Below are positions 24,934 through 33,052 of a stretch of DNA of 40,435 nt, piece by piece. Numbering within the stretch: position 1 is the stretch's first letter; every line of letters begins with the position of its first letter. The stretch comes from JAXHUK01 sp034189725 (GTDB lineage Bacteria; Chloroflexota; Dehalococcoidia; SZUA-161). The notes below the pieces were generated by a model. It saw nothing but the letters and a program-made list of their open reading frames with translations. It was not told where the DNA came from and made no database searches. The stretch lies in contig JAXHUK010000026.1 in assembly GCA_034189725.1 (NCBI GenBank), positions 1-40,435 of the forward strand, given 5' to 3'. The position numbers and the translations under genes are program-made.

Positions 24934-25644
24934 TTACGCCCTCGCTTTAGAATACGGTATCACTTTAATGCCCCACCCCGGCTCAACATCGAACGAGATA
25001 ATATTACCTGTGCTTTTCTGAGCCCCCCGCACCTTGGATACCTCCAATATTTTTATCATCTTGCTCCCCATAGTCTCCATACGTAATCTCAGGTGAGCAT
25101 CACACATGGAACCGATCCTGACCATGACATTCTCATCAAAAGCATAAGAATGAGCGACACAGACAACGCTCATCCCTTTATCACAAAGCCCTTTACAATC
25201 CTCAAAAAAGGTGAGAACTTCCTCTGTAGAAGCATGCGTCAAGAAGTAGGTGATGGAATCGACTATCGCTAAATCAATGCCCTTGCCGGAACAACTATTG
25301 AGTATGGGCAGCAGTCCTTCATCCAGATTTCGTCTCGTTTTCTTCGTATCCAGGGGATATATTCGCAATCGAGTTAACAGCAGGTAATCCAGAACATCCA
25401 GGTTAAGGCTCTGCATCTGACTTACCAGGCTCTTCATCGTATTCTCAGTAGTAAACACCATAACTCTTAAACCTAACCGCAGTGAGCCCCAGATCATCTG
25501 CTGGGTCAGCACAGATTTACCAGAATCAGGCTGCCCTTCGATGAGGCACAATGACTTCAGCGGTATTCCTCCGCCCATCTTTTTATCCAGTTCATCATTC
25601 CCTGTCGAGAATGTTCTGACATCCTCCGTTTTTAGCCCGCCCAT
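24934..25644 (-). CDS. arlH: Archaellum ATP-binding protein ArlH (FlaH)
   Basis: A 236-residue KaiC/RecA-fold protein. It opens with FSTGNDELDKKMGGGIPLKSLCLIEGQPDSGKS: Walker A GQPDSGKS at residues 37-44. Walker B is LAIVDS (125-130), followed by SYAFDENVMVRIGSMCDAHLRL, and the C-terminal strand region KVRGAQKSTGNIISFDVEPGWGIKVIP, which is the archaeal FlaH ending. ArlH is not found in type IV pilus or Tad systems, so it is the marker that makes this locus an archaellum. In archaea ArlH binds ATP and the ArlI ring and works as a regulator of the motor. It lies 9 bp after the second stator-like gene. Confidence 0.94.
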   Translation of the reverse strand: MGGLKTEDVRTFSTGNDELDKKMGGGIPLKSLCLIEGQPDSGKSVLTQQMIWGSLRLGLRVMVFTTENTMKSLVSQMQSLNLDVLDYLLLTRLRIYPLDTKKTRRNLDEGLLPILNSCSGKGIDLAIVDSITYFLTHASTEEVLTFFEDCKGLCDKGMSVVCVAHSYAFDENVMVRIGSMCDAHLRLRMETMGSKMIKILEVSKVRGAQKSTGNIISFDVEPGWGIKVIPYSKARA

Positions 25645-25653
25645 ACCAGTCTC

Positions 25654-26175
25654 CTAACCTTGAAACTGCGCCGAGACTACCACACCATTAGGACTGGACA
25701 GAATCACTCGATTGATGGTGTCCACCCCCGGTGATGGATTCAATTTCAATCTCATCAGCGCTACCTCGCCGGGATTGAGGATATCCGGCTCAAATACCTC
25801 CGGATCCTCTGTAGTATCATCCGCGTAGATGGTTATAACCGCCCATTCGTTATCAGAAGGAATGCTCTCCTCTGTATATGAAAGAGAGCCAACGTGGTAG
25901 GTCGTATTTCCATAATACTGAACCAGAACGTCCCATTGGGAAAACTGGGCAAGATGTACCTTGCCAACGTTCTGAACCAGCACATCTACAAAAGGCGCTG
26001 TGTTATTTGCGTTAACTATATCGATATCAGTCCTGAGTATATCCTCTGCTTTATCCGTCATTAATTTCCAGGATTGACAGGTGGAGTCCAGAGAATCAAA
26101 GGATACTTGGGACCAGGACACTACCGCCACCATCATCAAGACCACAACAAACAGGGTTACCAACACATTGCTCAT
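25654..26175 (-). CDS. ArlG/ArlF-like archaellum stator protein (second copy)
   Basis: A 171-residue protein with one N-terminal membrane helix (residues about 3-22, VLVTLFVVVLMMVAVVSW) and an outer beta-sandwich domain. Features shared with archaeal FlaF/FlaG proteins are the early helix, VDVLVQNVGKVHLAQFSQWDVLVQYYG (an N-x-G-x-x-x-L-x-x-F-x-x-W-D-V pattern) and a late LNPGE turn before VALMRLKL. In archaea ArlF and ArlG form a stator complex outside the membrane. Archaeal gene order (F then G before H) suggests this is ArlG, but I cannot separate the two by sequence. It is placed 5 bp after its partner and 9 bp before arlH. Confidence 0.8.
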   Translation of the reverse strand: MSNVLVTLFVVVLMMVAVVSWSQVSFDSLDSTCQSWKLMTDKAEDILRTDIDIVNANNTAPFVDVLVQNVGKVHLAQFSQWDVLVQYYGNTTYHVGSLSYTEESIPSDNEWAVITIYADDTTEDPEVFEPDILNPGEVALMRLKLNPSPGVDTINRVILSSPNGVVVSAQFQG

Positions 26176-26180
26176 TTGCT

Positions 26181-26696
26181 TTACATACTAAAGTAATAAT
26201 CATCGGATATCCCATTAGGAATGAGAACCTTGACATTGTATTCACCGGGCGATAATGTTTCATCGTAGCTAACCTCTATCATCACGGTCGTTGCAGTCCC
26301 CCACTCATCCCCATTCTCTATTTCCTCATCCCAGCGAGGGTATTCACCATCAGCATAGTCGACATGAGGAATCCAGGCCCAAACTGTATCGTTGCCGCTG
26401 AGAAGAACGTCGCAACGCTCGATATCATCCACAGGTTCACTGCCAACATTCTTCACCCAGATAAAAATATCGAAGTTGCTATCCTCGTTAGTATCCTGCC
26501 ATTGCCCGTCGTTATCTAACTCTCCTGCAGCATGAATGATCTCGATATGACTTCTGATGCGTTCGTTCATCCGTGCAGAGGCGCCACCCAGCGCCCCGCT
26601 AGTCGTCGTAACCGCTGGATACACCGCATTGATCACCAGCGTCACACATACTACAGCAGCCACTACCAATAAAATCGTGGTTAATGCTTTATCCAT
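26181..26696 (-). CDS. ArlF/ArlG-like archaellum stator protein (first copy)
   Basis: A 171-residue protein with a membrane helix at residues about 5-26 (TTILLVVAAVVCVTLVINAVY) and an outer immunoglobulin-like domain containing FDIFIWVKNVGSEPVDDIERCDVLLSG and a late TLSPGEYNVKVLIPNG. The I-W-V-K-N-V-G motif is the hallmark of the FlaF/FlaG family. By archaeal order it corresponds to ArlF, which in archaea anchors the motor to the S-layer; this cannot be proven here. Its start overlaps the end of the ArlD/E-like gene by eight bases. Confidence 0.8.
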   Translation of the reverse strand: MDKALTTILLVVAAVVCVTLVINAVYPAVTTTSGALGGASARMNERIRSHIEIIHAAGELDNDGQWQDTNEDSNFDIFIWVKNVGSEPVDDIERCDVLLSGNDTVWAWIPHVDYADGEYPRWDEEIENGDEWGTATTVMIEVSYDETLSPGEYNVKVLIPNGISDDYYFSM

Positions 26697-27642
26697 GTTT
26701 GGACTTCCCGCTGTTTAATCCACCATTGAGAAGCTGCGTAACCACAACTGACTCCAGGGCTCCACTACGATAGCGCAGCAAGCTATCCAGCTCAATAAGA
26801 AGCTGGATACTAGCAGATGCTGACATATCCTCATTCTCGGGAGAATCCTCGCCCCGGTTGTTGTCACTGTAGAGGTCAGCCAGCAGCAGCATAGTCTGTT
26901 TCAAGCGTGATGGAACATTGCCCGTTATATCATATATCTCCACCACCTTAGTTACCCTGCTTTTACCAACCTGATTGACAGCACGTGACAGCCACTGTGC
27001 TAACACTGATACCGTTAACAGATCAATAACTTGATCGTCCCCGGTCTCTGAAGGGCCCCCATTTCCACAGCTACAACCAGAGTCAGGTTCACCCTGTTCA
27101 TTCAAGCTATCAACTAAACCAAGCTCCAGGAAATTTGATCCTGATCCGCGACTGCCCTTCTTAGCAGTCACACCCAAATCTGTTGGCGGCGAGACATCTC
27201 CCGGACTTTGCGCGGACGGTTCATCAATACCACCAACAAAACCTGGCATCACAGGAATAACCGATGGCATTTGAGCAGCTTGTGGTGGGATTGCAATCTC
27301 CCCAGGAAAATCCATCGCTGGCATTTGAGCAACCTGGGGGGGAACTCCACCACCCAAATTCATCGCCGGCGTTTGAACAACCGGGGGTGGAGCAATTCCA
27401 CCACCCAAACTCGTATCCAGAACTACGGCGGGTTGTCGCTGCCCCAAGGCGTCTGCGGCACCGGTGGCACCTGAAAGAGGTCCAGGTGCTGATGAGACTA
27501 TGGTACCACTACTATCCAAGGGAGGAATGTAGGGATACCCACCACCAGTAGCCAGTGTATCCTTAATATCGAGCAGCACCGACTGTATCTGGTTCTTAAG
27601 CACCTTCATTTCCTCTTCGAGTGCCTCGATTCGCTCTTCCAT
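26689..27642 (-). CDS. ArlD/E-like archaellum cytoplasmic protein with coiled coil
   Basis: A 317-residue protein (from ATG 27642; a TTG three codons earlier is possible). Residues 1-30 form a coiled coil (MEERIEALEEEMKVLKNQIQ). Residues about 40-160 are Pro/Gly-rich with imperfect repeats of P-Q-x-A-Q-M-P-A/S. Residues about 205-262 contain LTVSVLAQWLSRAVNQVGKS, then VTKVVEIYDITGNVP, then a leucine-rich helix, which matches the archaeal FlaD/FlaE domain pattern (W-x-x-x-x-x-x-x-V-G-x-x-x-x-x-x-x-x-x-Y-x-x-x-G-x-(I/V)-(S/P)). A second helical module follows at about 275-310. In archaea ArlC/D/E form the cytoplasmic switch that receives chemotaxis signals through CheF. The bacterial signal partner is unknown. 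Confidence 0.75.
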   Translation of the reverse strand: MEERIEALEEEMKVLKNQIQSVLLDIKDTLATGGGYPYIPPLDSSGTIVSSAPGPLSGATGAADALGQRQPAVVLDTSLGGGIAPPPVVQTPAMNLGGGVPPQVAQMPAMDFPGEIAIPPQAAQMPSVIPVMPGFVGGIDEPSAQSPGDVSPPTDLGVTAKKGSRGSGSNFLELGLVDSLNEQGEPDSGCSCGNGGPSETGDDQVIDLLTVSVLAQWLSRAVNQVGKSRVTKVVEIYDITGNVPSRLKQTMLLLADLYSDNNRGEDSPENEDMSASASIQLLIELDSLLRYRSGALESVVVTQLLNGGLNSGKSKHG

Positions 27643-27670
27643 GCTGCCCAATCCTGTTTCTTAATACCAT

Positions 27671-27713
27671 GGAGGTCGCTGCGGGGACGGCTGACTGGGT
27701 GACAGCGACCTCC
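27671..27713 (-). terminator. Hairpin between archaellin and downstream genes
   Basis: GGAGGTCGCTG (27671-27681) and CAGCGACCTCC (27703-27713) pair perfectly over 11 bp with a 21-base loop. It lies 37 bp after the archaellin stop and 29 bp before the next start on the minus strand. No U-tract follows, so partial termination or a 3' stabilising structure is more likely than full termination. It could let the archaellin message outnumber that of the motor genes. Confidence 0.65.
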
Positions 27714-27749
27714 TAATCAACTCAAGCACGTATATAAGTTACAACCTCG

Positions 27750-28364
27750 CTAGTTCAGAATCATTTGATTGTCGAGGTTGGCCGGGGTTGTCCTCTCAAT
27801 GACGAGTGTGCTTCCTACCTGAGGCATAACCTCAATGGTGAAGGTGTGATACGTCCCTATAGTCTCACCAACACCTGTCAGATCCACCGTGAGCTTGAAC
27901 ATCTCACCCGCTTCCAGCAGTTCATCATTGTCTCGCTTGCCCAGCTGCGTCTTGCTCCAGGCCAAGTCATATGCGCTTGCACCCTGGCTGGTGTAGGATA
28001 TAATGGCAACGTTGGAGCTACCAGTGTCAGCTAGCCCATCACTGTCAATATCATTGGGACATGTAAGGTCGATCGCCTCACCCTTAAGGGCATTGGTTAC
28101 AGTGAACGTCACATTGCCAACTGCAGTTGCATTGGCTTGCTTGGCGGCTACTACACTACCGACCAGCTCCAGCGTAGATCGAGTCTCCTCAATTCCTGCG
28201 TAGATGGCCTCCTGCCCCTTCTGGGACGAGAATATCCCCGCTGACAACACCGTGTACGCAAAGACCGAAGCAACTACTACGAATGCAATCAAAATGATCG
28301 CCGTCTCCAAGCCAGTGATGCCCCTCTCATCCCGCTGTGTCTTCCCCATGAACTTTTTCAACAT
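27750..28364 (-). CDS. arlB: Archaellin ArlB (FlaB)
   Basis: A 204-residue archaellin, the filament subunit. The class III signal peptide MLKKFMGKTQRDERG ends with the charged RDERG, expected to be cut after G15 by an archaeal-type prepilin peptidase. The mature protein begins ITGLETAIILIAF, with a Glu at position 5, and continues as a long hydrophobic helix (VVASVFAYTVLSAGIF) and the SSQKGQEAIYAGIEETRST stem, as in archaeal FlaB. The remaining 150 residues form a beta-rich outer domain (FTVTNALKGEAIDL ... GTYHTFTIEV). ATG 28364 is set by an excellent AGGAGGT six bases upstream; an in-frame extension is unlikely. Only one archaellin gene is present. It heads the structural genes and has a hairpin after it. 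Confidence 0.93.
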   Translation of the reverse strand: MLKKFMGKTQRDERGITGLETAIILIAFVVVASVFAYTVLSAGIFSSQKGQEAIYAGIEETRSTLELVGSVVAAKQANATAVGNVTFTVTNALKGEAIDLTCPNDIDSDGLADTGSSNVAIISYTSQGASAYDLAWSKTQLGKRDNDELLEAGEMFKLTVDLTGVGETIGTYHTFTIEVMPQVGSTLVIERTTPANLDNQMILN

Positions 28365-28450
28365 TTGTTGACCTCCTGTAATTTTTTCGGCCCACATATT
28401 CAGTATGGCAACCTGCATGTGGCCTCTGCAGACTGCATCTGATATCCTCT

Positions 28451-28759
28451 TTAGTCCTCAACCATGCCTATCACCTCCCCTTGACCTTCACTTTCCCTCG
28501 TCTTATCGTAGAGAAAGGCCAAGACTTCTTGTTCCCGGTATCTCCAATCGCCACGACCCCCCACCTTATAGGCAGGGAGCTTTCCGCTTCGACTCCAGCG
28601 CCTTACTGAGCTGACATGCACCCTGAGAAAGTCTGCAACTTCATCGCATGTCATTATCCGTTTATCTTCCCGCTGATCTCTACCAGTCTCTTTATTTGTT
28701 CCACTCTCCAACCTGCTCACGGCATCGCCCCCTTCCCACCTACTGTAGTACTCGAGCAA
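28451..28759 (-). CDS. Excisionase-type helix-turn-helix protein at the head of the archaellum locus
   Basis: A small DNA-binding protein. The MerR/excisionase HTH is MTCDEVADFLRVHVSSVRRWSRSGKLPAYKVGGRGDWRY, followed by REQEVLAFLYDKTRE and an acidic tail. The coordinates give the longest frame (102 residues); a GTG at residue 14 or the ATG at residue 36 (position 28654) are possible starts, the latter giving only the domain. It lies 86 bp before archaellin in the same direction and is a paralogue of the HTH protein at 37814-38128, which starts the multi-PAS kinase unit. It may be the regulator of archaellum expression. Such proteins can also be recombination directionality factors, but no integrase is near. 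Confidence 0.8.
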   Translation of the reverse strand: MLEYYSRWEGGDAVSRLESGTNKETGRDQREDKRIMTCDEVADFLRVHVSSVRRWSRSGKLPAYKVGGRGDWRYREQEVLAFLYDKTRESEGQGEVIGMVED

Positions 28760-29084
28760 TAAAACGGGTTGTTCTTAAACTGCATCTTACCTACTTTTAC
28801 CTGACTTCCAGACCTCAAAGAATAGTTCATATTTGACCAGAGAATACGAATTCGCAACTTTAGCGAGCAATAGGAAACTTTCTAGAGCAATCATATATTC
28901 TGTACCCATAAGGAACAATCACCCAACTGTGCAGAGCGGGAAAGTAAATAGTCATGTCTATTATGCTGGTACAAATGTACTATAGTACTCCAATCGAGCG
29001 TATGTATATGGTGAAAAAGACACTGAAGGGGAGGCTCATCGGAGACAGTGGGCTATTACTGTAATTGCAAATCCACGAATGCAT

Positions 29085-29513
29085 TCAAGGATTAAAATCC
29101 CGCCCACCAGCGAATTCACTGACGGTCATATTCTCACAGAGTAGGCTCTCTTCGAGGAGGTACTCGATGAACCCTTTAAGATGTGTATTCTCCTTTGCCA
29201 TACTACAATCCATGAACTCTGTAGAACCAAGAGGCTTCAGTTCATGTACTCGATCGTACTCCTGCCTGGCCGCAGCAGGCTTGAGTTATCTGCACAACCC
29301 ATTACCTTCAGCCGTATGATGCGACTGTCCCCAGGGCGACCCTATGCAGGCATGGATACTGTTTACTTCGTTACACTTCCTCTCACCATACTCTGTGCCA
29401 TATCCCTCATCGCCTCTAAAAAAAGTGCTATCAGCGCAATGCCTTTCAGAACTTCTTCCAGGTCAATCGCAGTTTTCGACGAACTACTGCGCTTGACGTT
29501 TCTCTGATGGGGG
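29085..29513 (-). pseudogene. Possible decayed gene (two fragments)
   Basis: On the minus strand a frame ending at TAA 29363-29365 reads SSSSKTAIDLEEVLKGIALI and goes on to LFLEAMRDMAQSMVRGSVTK, without a good start codon. Another frame ending at TGA 29085-29087 reads STEFMDCSMAKENTHLKGFI and goes on to EYLLEESLLCENMTVSEFAG. Both look like real protein (amphipathic helices, balanced composition), but the frames are not continuous. They could be small genes. No family is recognised. Confidence 0.35.
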
Positions 29514-29648
29514 AATAATCAGCCCTTGAATTCACTCGGGGTTTGCAACAGTTACTTCTCCTACATTGTCCGGGATGATTTGTACCCAGGCCAAGCCCTA
29601 GATTAATTCAGCAACGACACGGAACTTTTCCCACAAGATATTAGTCTC

Positions 29649-29654
29649 TATAAT
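29649..29654 (+). promoter_or_regulatory. Possible -10 box of the lipoprotein gene
   Basis: A consensus TATAAT lies 39 bp before the ATG at 29693; the -35 region 17 bp earlier (TTTTCC) is poor. Confidence 0.35.
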
Positions 29655-29692
29655 AGAATAGAAATGATCGAGACTCTTCTTGAAGAGGTACC

Positions 29693-32068
29693 ATGAGGGT
29701 GAAACTACTCATTTCCCTGATAGTAACTGTGGCGGTTCTGCTCAGCGGGTGCAGTGGCACACAGCTCGCGACCCCAACCACCCTTACCGTGCCCTCGGTA
29801 GCAGCCGGCGATATATCCAACCCAAAGCTGGCAATGGCCTCATCGTACAGTCTGGACGGCTTCTCCGTCACTTTAGACGCCCCTTCCTATTCCCTACCTC
29901 TTACATTTACGGAAATCACAAACCACCAGACTATAGACTCTATATTCCAACTGAACGCAAGCCAGCGCCAACGCCTTGAGAGCAACGGATTTGTGGTAAT
30001 ACCCTGGCATGGCGACAACATAGTAGAGCCCTACAACTATTTGAAGCAACAAGATGTGCCTATCTTTGTCACCTCGGACACCTTGCTCCACCTGTACCAC
30101 ATACAGTTCAACGAGACACTCAAACGCATTGAAGAAGAGGAGTTCTTTGATCAGATACTCGACTTGAGCAAGGCGATGCTGGAAAGCTCTATCGAGGATT
30201 ACGAGGCTTTTTCTGACCCCGACCTCAAGGAAGCAGCAAGGAGAAACGCAGCCTACTTCGCTGTAGCCTTGAAACTGCTACAGACGCCAACCGAAGGCTA
30301 CGACGAGCAGAACGAGAAAGCCGAGGTTAAGAGGTGGAATGAGGAGAATCCCTGGGACAAGAAGGAGTTCGTGCCTATAAGAACGGTGGCCTTCGATGTC
30401 CCAAACTGGGTCGAGAACGACGTGGATAGGGAGATCAAGAACATCGAGGCGCACGAGGGATTTGCTCCAAGCGCTATATTCAATTCAAGTACAGATTGCT
30501 TGTGTGATTTCCCTGGCTGTTACTGCGAGGACTATTCCCAGTACGTTCCCAGGGGTCACTACACCAGGAGCGAGACGCTCAAGAGGTACTTCAAAACGAT
30601 GGCGTGGTACGGCAGGATGGCTTTTCTGGTCAAGGGTGGTGAGGAGGCCCTGACAATCGAAGAGGATGCCAAGCTTTCCACCATCCAGGCAGCTTTGATC
30701 TCCATTCACTTGCCTGCTGTAGCGGTTAATGGAGTCACCGCACAGGAAATCTGGAGCCGGATTTACTCGGTAACTGCATTTTATGCAGGCACCGCCGATG
30801 ATCTCACTCCCTACGAGTATCTCAGCGCCATAGAGCACGTTTTCGGCACCGAGTTTCAGGCATCTGAACTGGCGGATGAGCAGAAACTACTTAACTTCAA
30901 GGCCGAGCTAGCTCAGATGAGAAACCCCGAAATCTATGGCGGCTCAGGAGTCTGTGTTATATACCCACCGATAACCAAGGAGAAGCTCTATGAGTGTCTG
31001 GCCAAAACTAAGGGAATGCGGCTTATGGGACAAAGATTTATCCCCGACTCCTACATGTTTCAGAATCTGGTCTCCCCGGCTGTTGGCATGTACGTCGGCG
31101 ACGGCGAGCCGTTCACCATGAAGTTTACCCTCGCCGGACCAGCCAGAACACTCCCCAGGGGGCTGGATGTGATGGCTGTCCTGGGCTCGGAGCGAGCTTA
31201 TGAAATACTGGTGGAAGAAGGTGATACCGAATACCAGGGAGAAGATACAAGCTATGATAAGCAGTTGGCACTGCTCAGTGATGAATTCGCTGAATTCGAT
31301 GTCGCAGATTGGAATCGAAACCTGTACTGGGCCTGGCTCTACGCCCTGAAGCCATTGTTACAAGAATTCGGCGATGGATACCCGACATTCATGCAGACCC
31401 AAGCCTGGCAAGATAGAGCATTGCAGGTATCTCTGGCATCCTGGACCGAGCTACGGCATGACACCATACTCTACGCCAAACAGAGCTATACGCCCCTTTT
31501 GAAAATCTACAGTGAGCCTACCCCCAAACCAGTTGTGGGCTATGTGGAGCCTGTCCCCGAATTCTACGCCAGGATGCTGGCACTTACAAAGATGACCCGG
31601 GAGGAACTTGCCCAGCTCGATACCCTGACCGCAGCGGAAAGCTCACGTCTGAAAGACCTGGAGAACATCCTGGCAAGGCTAATCGATATCGCCAAGGACG
31701 AACTGGAAAACAAAGAGCTTGATGAGCAGGATTATCAATTCATCAGGAGCTTCGGGGAACAACTTGATTCCATCGTCTCCGGAGTGGAATCAGCAGGCAA
31801 GGAAACGACCATAGTCGCCGACGTCCACACCGACACCAATCCGCCGAGCGAGGTTCTGGAGGAGGCTGTGGGCTACGTTGACCTTATCCTCGTGGCATAC
31901 ATGGTCCCCGACGGCAGGGTCATCGTCGGCGCTGGCCCCGTTCTCAGCTATTACGAATTCAAACACCCTCTGGATGACAGGCTCACCGATGAGACATGGG
32001 GGGAGCTGTTGGAGCAAGGGAATCAACCGAATAGGCCGGCATGGGTCGGGAGCATGTACGCAGAATAA
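29693..32068 (+). CDS. DUF3160 lipoprotein
   Basis: A 791-residue exported lipoprotein. The signal peptide ends at the lipobox LLSGC (residues 16-20), so Cys20 is expected to be lipid-modified. A Thr/Pro-rich linker follows, then a large DUF3160 domain. Recognisable family segments are LESNGFVVIP, DVPIFVTSDTLLHLYHIQFNETLKRIEEEEFF, RRNAAYFAVALKLL, the ending ILVAYMVPDGRVIVGAGPVLSYYEFKHPL and DRLTDETWGELL. DUF3160 proteins are found in Chloroflexota and some archaea with unknown function. ATG 29693 has AAGAGG in front. It reads away from the archaellum locus. No further membrane segment is seen. Confidence 0.9.
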   Translation: MRVKLLISLIVTVAVLLSGCSGTQLATPTTLTVPSVAAGDISNPKLAMASSYSLDGFSVTLDAPSYSLPLTFTEITNHQTIDSIFQLNASQRQRLESNGFVVIPWHGDNIVEPYNYLKQQDVPIFVTSDTLLHLYHIQFNETLKRIEEEEFFDQILDLSKAMLESSIEDYEAFSDPDLKEAARRNAAYFAVALKLLQTPTEGYDEQNEKAEVKRWNEENPWDKKEFVPIRTVAFDVPNWVENDVDREIKNIEAHEGFAPSAIFNSSTDCLCDFPGCYCEDYSQYVPRGHYTRSETLKRYFKTMAWYGRMAFLVKGGEEALTIEEDAKLSTIQAALISIHLPAVAVNGVTAQEIWSRIYSVTAFYAGTADDLTPYEYLSAIEHVFGTEFQASELADEQKLLNFKAELAQMRNPEIYGGSGVCVIYPPITKEKLYECLAKTKGMRLMGQRFIPDSYMFQNLVSPAVGMYVGDGEPFTMKFTLAGPARTLPRGLDVMAVLGSERAYEILVEEGDTEYQGEDTSYDKQLALLSDEFAEFDVADWNRNLYWAWLYALKPLLQEFGDGYPTFMQTQAWQDRALQVSLASWTELRHDTILYAKQSYTPLLKIYSEPTPKPVVGYVEPVPEFYARMLALTKMTREELAQLDTLTAAESSRLKDLENILARLIDIAKDELENKELDEQDYQFIRSFGEQLDSIVSGVESAGKETTIVADVHTDTNPPSEVLEEAVGYVDLILVAYMVPDGRVIVGAGPVLSYYEFKHPLDDRLTDETWGELLEQGNQPNRPAWVGSMYAE

Positions 32069-32197
32069 GGCCCGACCCGCCGCTGCCCGAAAAAATGATC
32101 TCACATAACGCAGGGACCCTACTGAAAACCCTGAACGAATTCGGGGATAACCATCGCGTTCAGTATTCTAATTTATCGGATATAGTTCGGAAGTAGC

Positions 32198-32929
32198 ATG
32201 TCAACAACGCCTTTACTCAAAGCACTAACCGATACCGGGATCGGCTCCCGACGTTGGTTAGCAGATGCTATACGTCAGGGTAGAGTAACAGTGAATGGCG
32301 ATGTCGTTGAAGACTTCCGCCACGAGGTAGCTGTAGAAACAGACCTTATCTCTATAGACCAGCGACAGATCGATCTAAAACCACAGAGGTCAGTGTATCT
32401 GCTGCTTAACAAACCCAAAGGTATTGTGTCCACCACGCACGACGAGCGAGGGCGCAAGACGGTCATCGACATCCTGCCTGAGAAGTACCGCCATCTGAGG
32501 TTATATCCCATAGGACGCCTGGACAAGGACAGTACAGGGCTTTTGTTACTAACAAACGACGGAACAATAGCGCACCGCCTCACTCACCCCAGTTTCGAGC
32601 ACGAGAAGGTCTATCTGGTTTCTGTCAACGGAAAATTGAAGGGAACCGAAAAACAGAGACTACAGCACGGTATTAAACTGGAGGAGGGCATTACCACCCA
32701 CAGTGCTAACGTGGAGGAAGTGAGATTACCGCCATTCAATTACCGCATAACACTACACGAGGGTAGAAAGCGTCAGATACGCCGCATGTTCGCCAGTCTA
32801 GGTTATCGCGTCTTAGCTCTCAAGCGGGTCAGCATGGCGAACATTCAACTGGGCGACCTTCCAGAGGGAAATGTACGTCAACTTAGTCAACACGACCTGC
32901 AGTCGTTGCTCGATGATATAACTGATTAA
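32198..32929 (+). CDS. RsuA/RluB/RluE-family rRNA pseudouridine synthase
   Basis: A 243-residue pseudouridine synthase. The S4 RNA-binding domain (about residues 5-55) includes GIGSRRWLADAIRQGRVTVNG. The catalytic domain has the RsuA-type motif GRLDKDSTGLLLLTNDG with catalytic Asp109, the LLLNKPKGIVSTTHDERGRKTV start and the GRKRQIRRMFASLGYRVLALKRV end, which is the RluB-like signature. It changes uridine to pseudouridine in 16S or 23S rRNA; RluB-type modification of helix 89 is the most common role. It has its own upstream gap of about 130 bp. Confidence 0.93.
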   Translation: MSTTPLLKALTDTGIGSRRWLADAIRQGRVTVNGDVVEDFRHEVAVETDLISIDQRQIDLKPQRSVYLLLNKPKGIVSTTHDERGRKTVIDILPEKYRHLRLYPIGRLDKDSTGLLLLTNDGTIAHRLTHPSFEHEKVYLVSVNGKLKGTEKQRLQHGIKLEEGITTHSANVEEVRLPPFNYRITLHEGRKRQIRRMFASLGYRVLALKRVSMANIQLGDLPEGNVRQLSQHDLQSLLDDITD

Positions 32930-33052
32930 AAGGAAAAAGGTTATCTCGATACACTCGTATCGGTTCAGGATGGCGGCCACTATTTCAAATGAACTATAAC
33001 AGGATAGTGCGCAGGAATCATAGATTACATACTATAGCTGACAGGCGTTATT

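Larger units (their letters stand above)
28760..29692. other. Long region without intact genes; upstream of archaellum locus
   Basis: About 930 bp. It contains a perfect palindrome GTACTATAGTAC (28977-28988), TAGTACT boxes at 28746-28752 and 28983-28989, and two minus-strand protein-like fragments at 29085-29513. On the plus strand TATAAT at 29649-29654 sits 39 bp before the lipoprotein gene and may be its -10 box. Nothing else coding was found. Confidence 0.6.

Noticed and set aside
20431..28759. Type IV pilus or Tad system instead of an archaellum
   Set aside because: ArlH, archaellin with the stem sequence, ArlF/G-like proteins and the FlaJ layout are present, while PilQ/PilM-P, TadZ/CpaB or minor pilins are absent.
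28451..28759. HTH proteins as evidence of a prophage or integrative element
   Set aside because: No integrase, attachment site or phage gene is near; both HTH proteins are tied to coherent operons, so a transcription regulator is more likely.
29065..29507. Plus-strand frames of 84 and 108 codons
   Set aside because: No ribosome site or family pattern; the opposite strand has better protein-like fragments.
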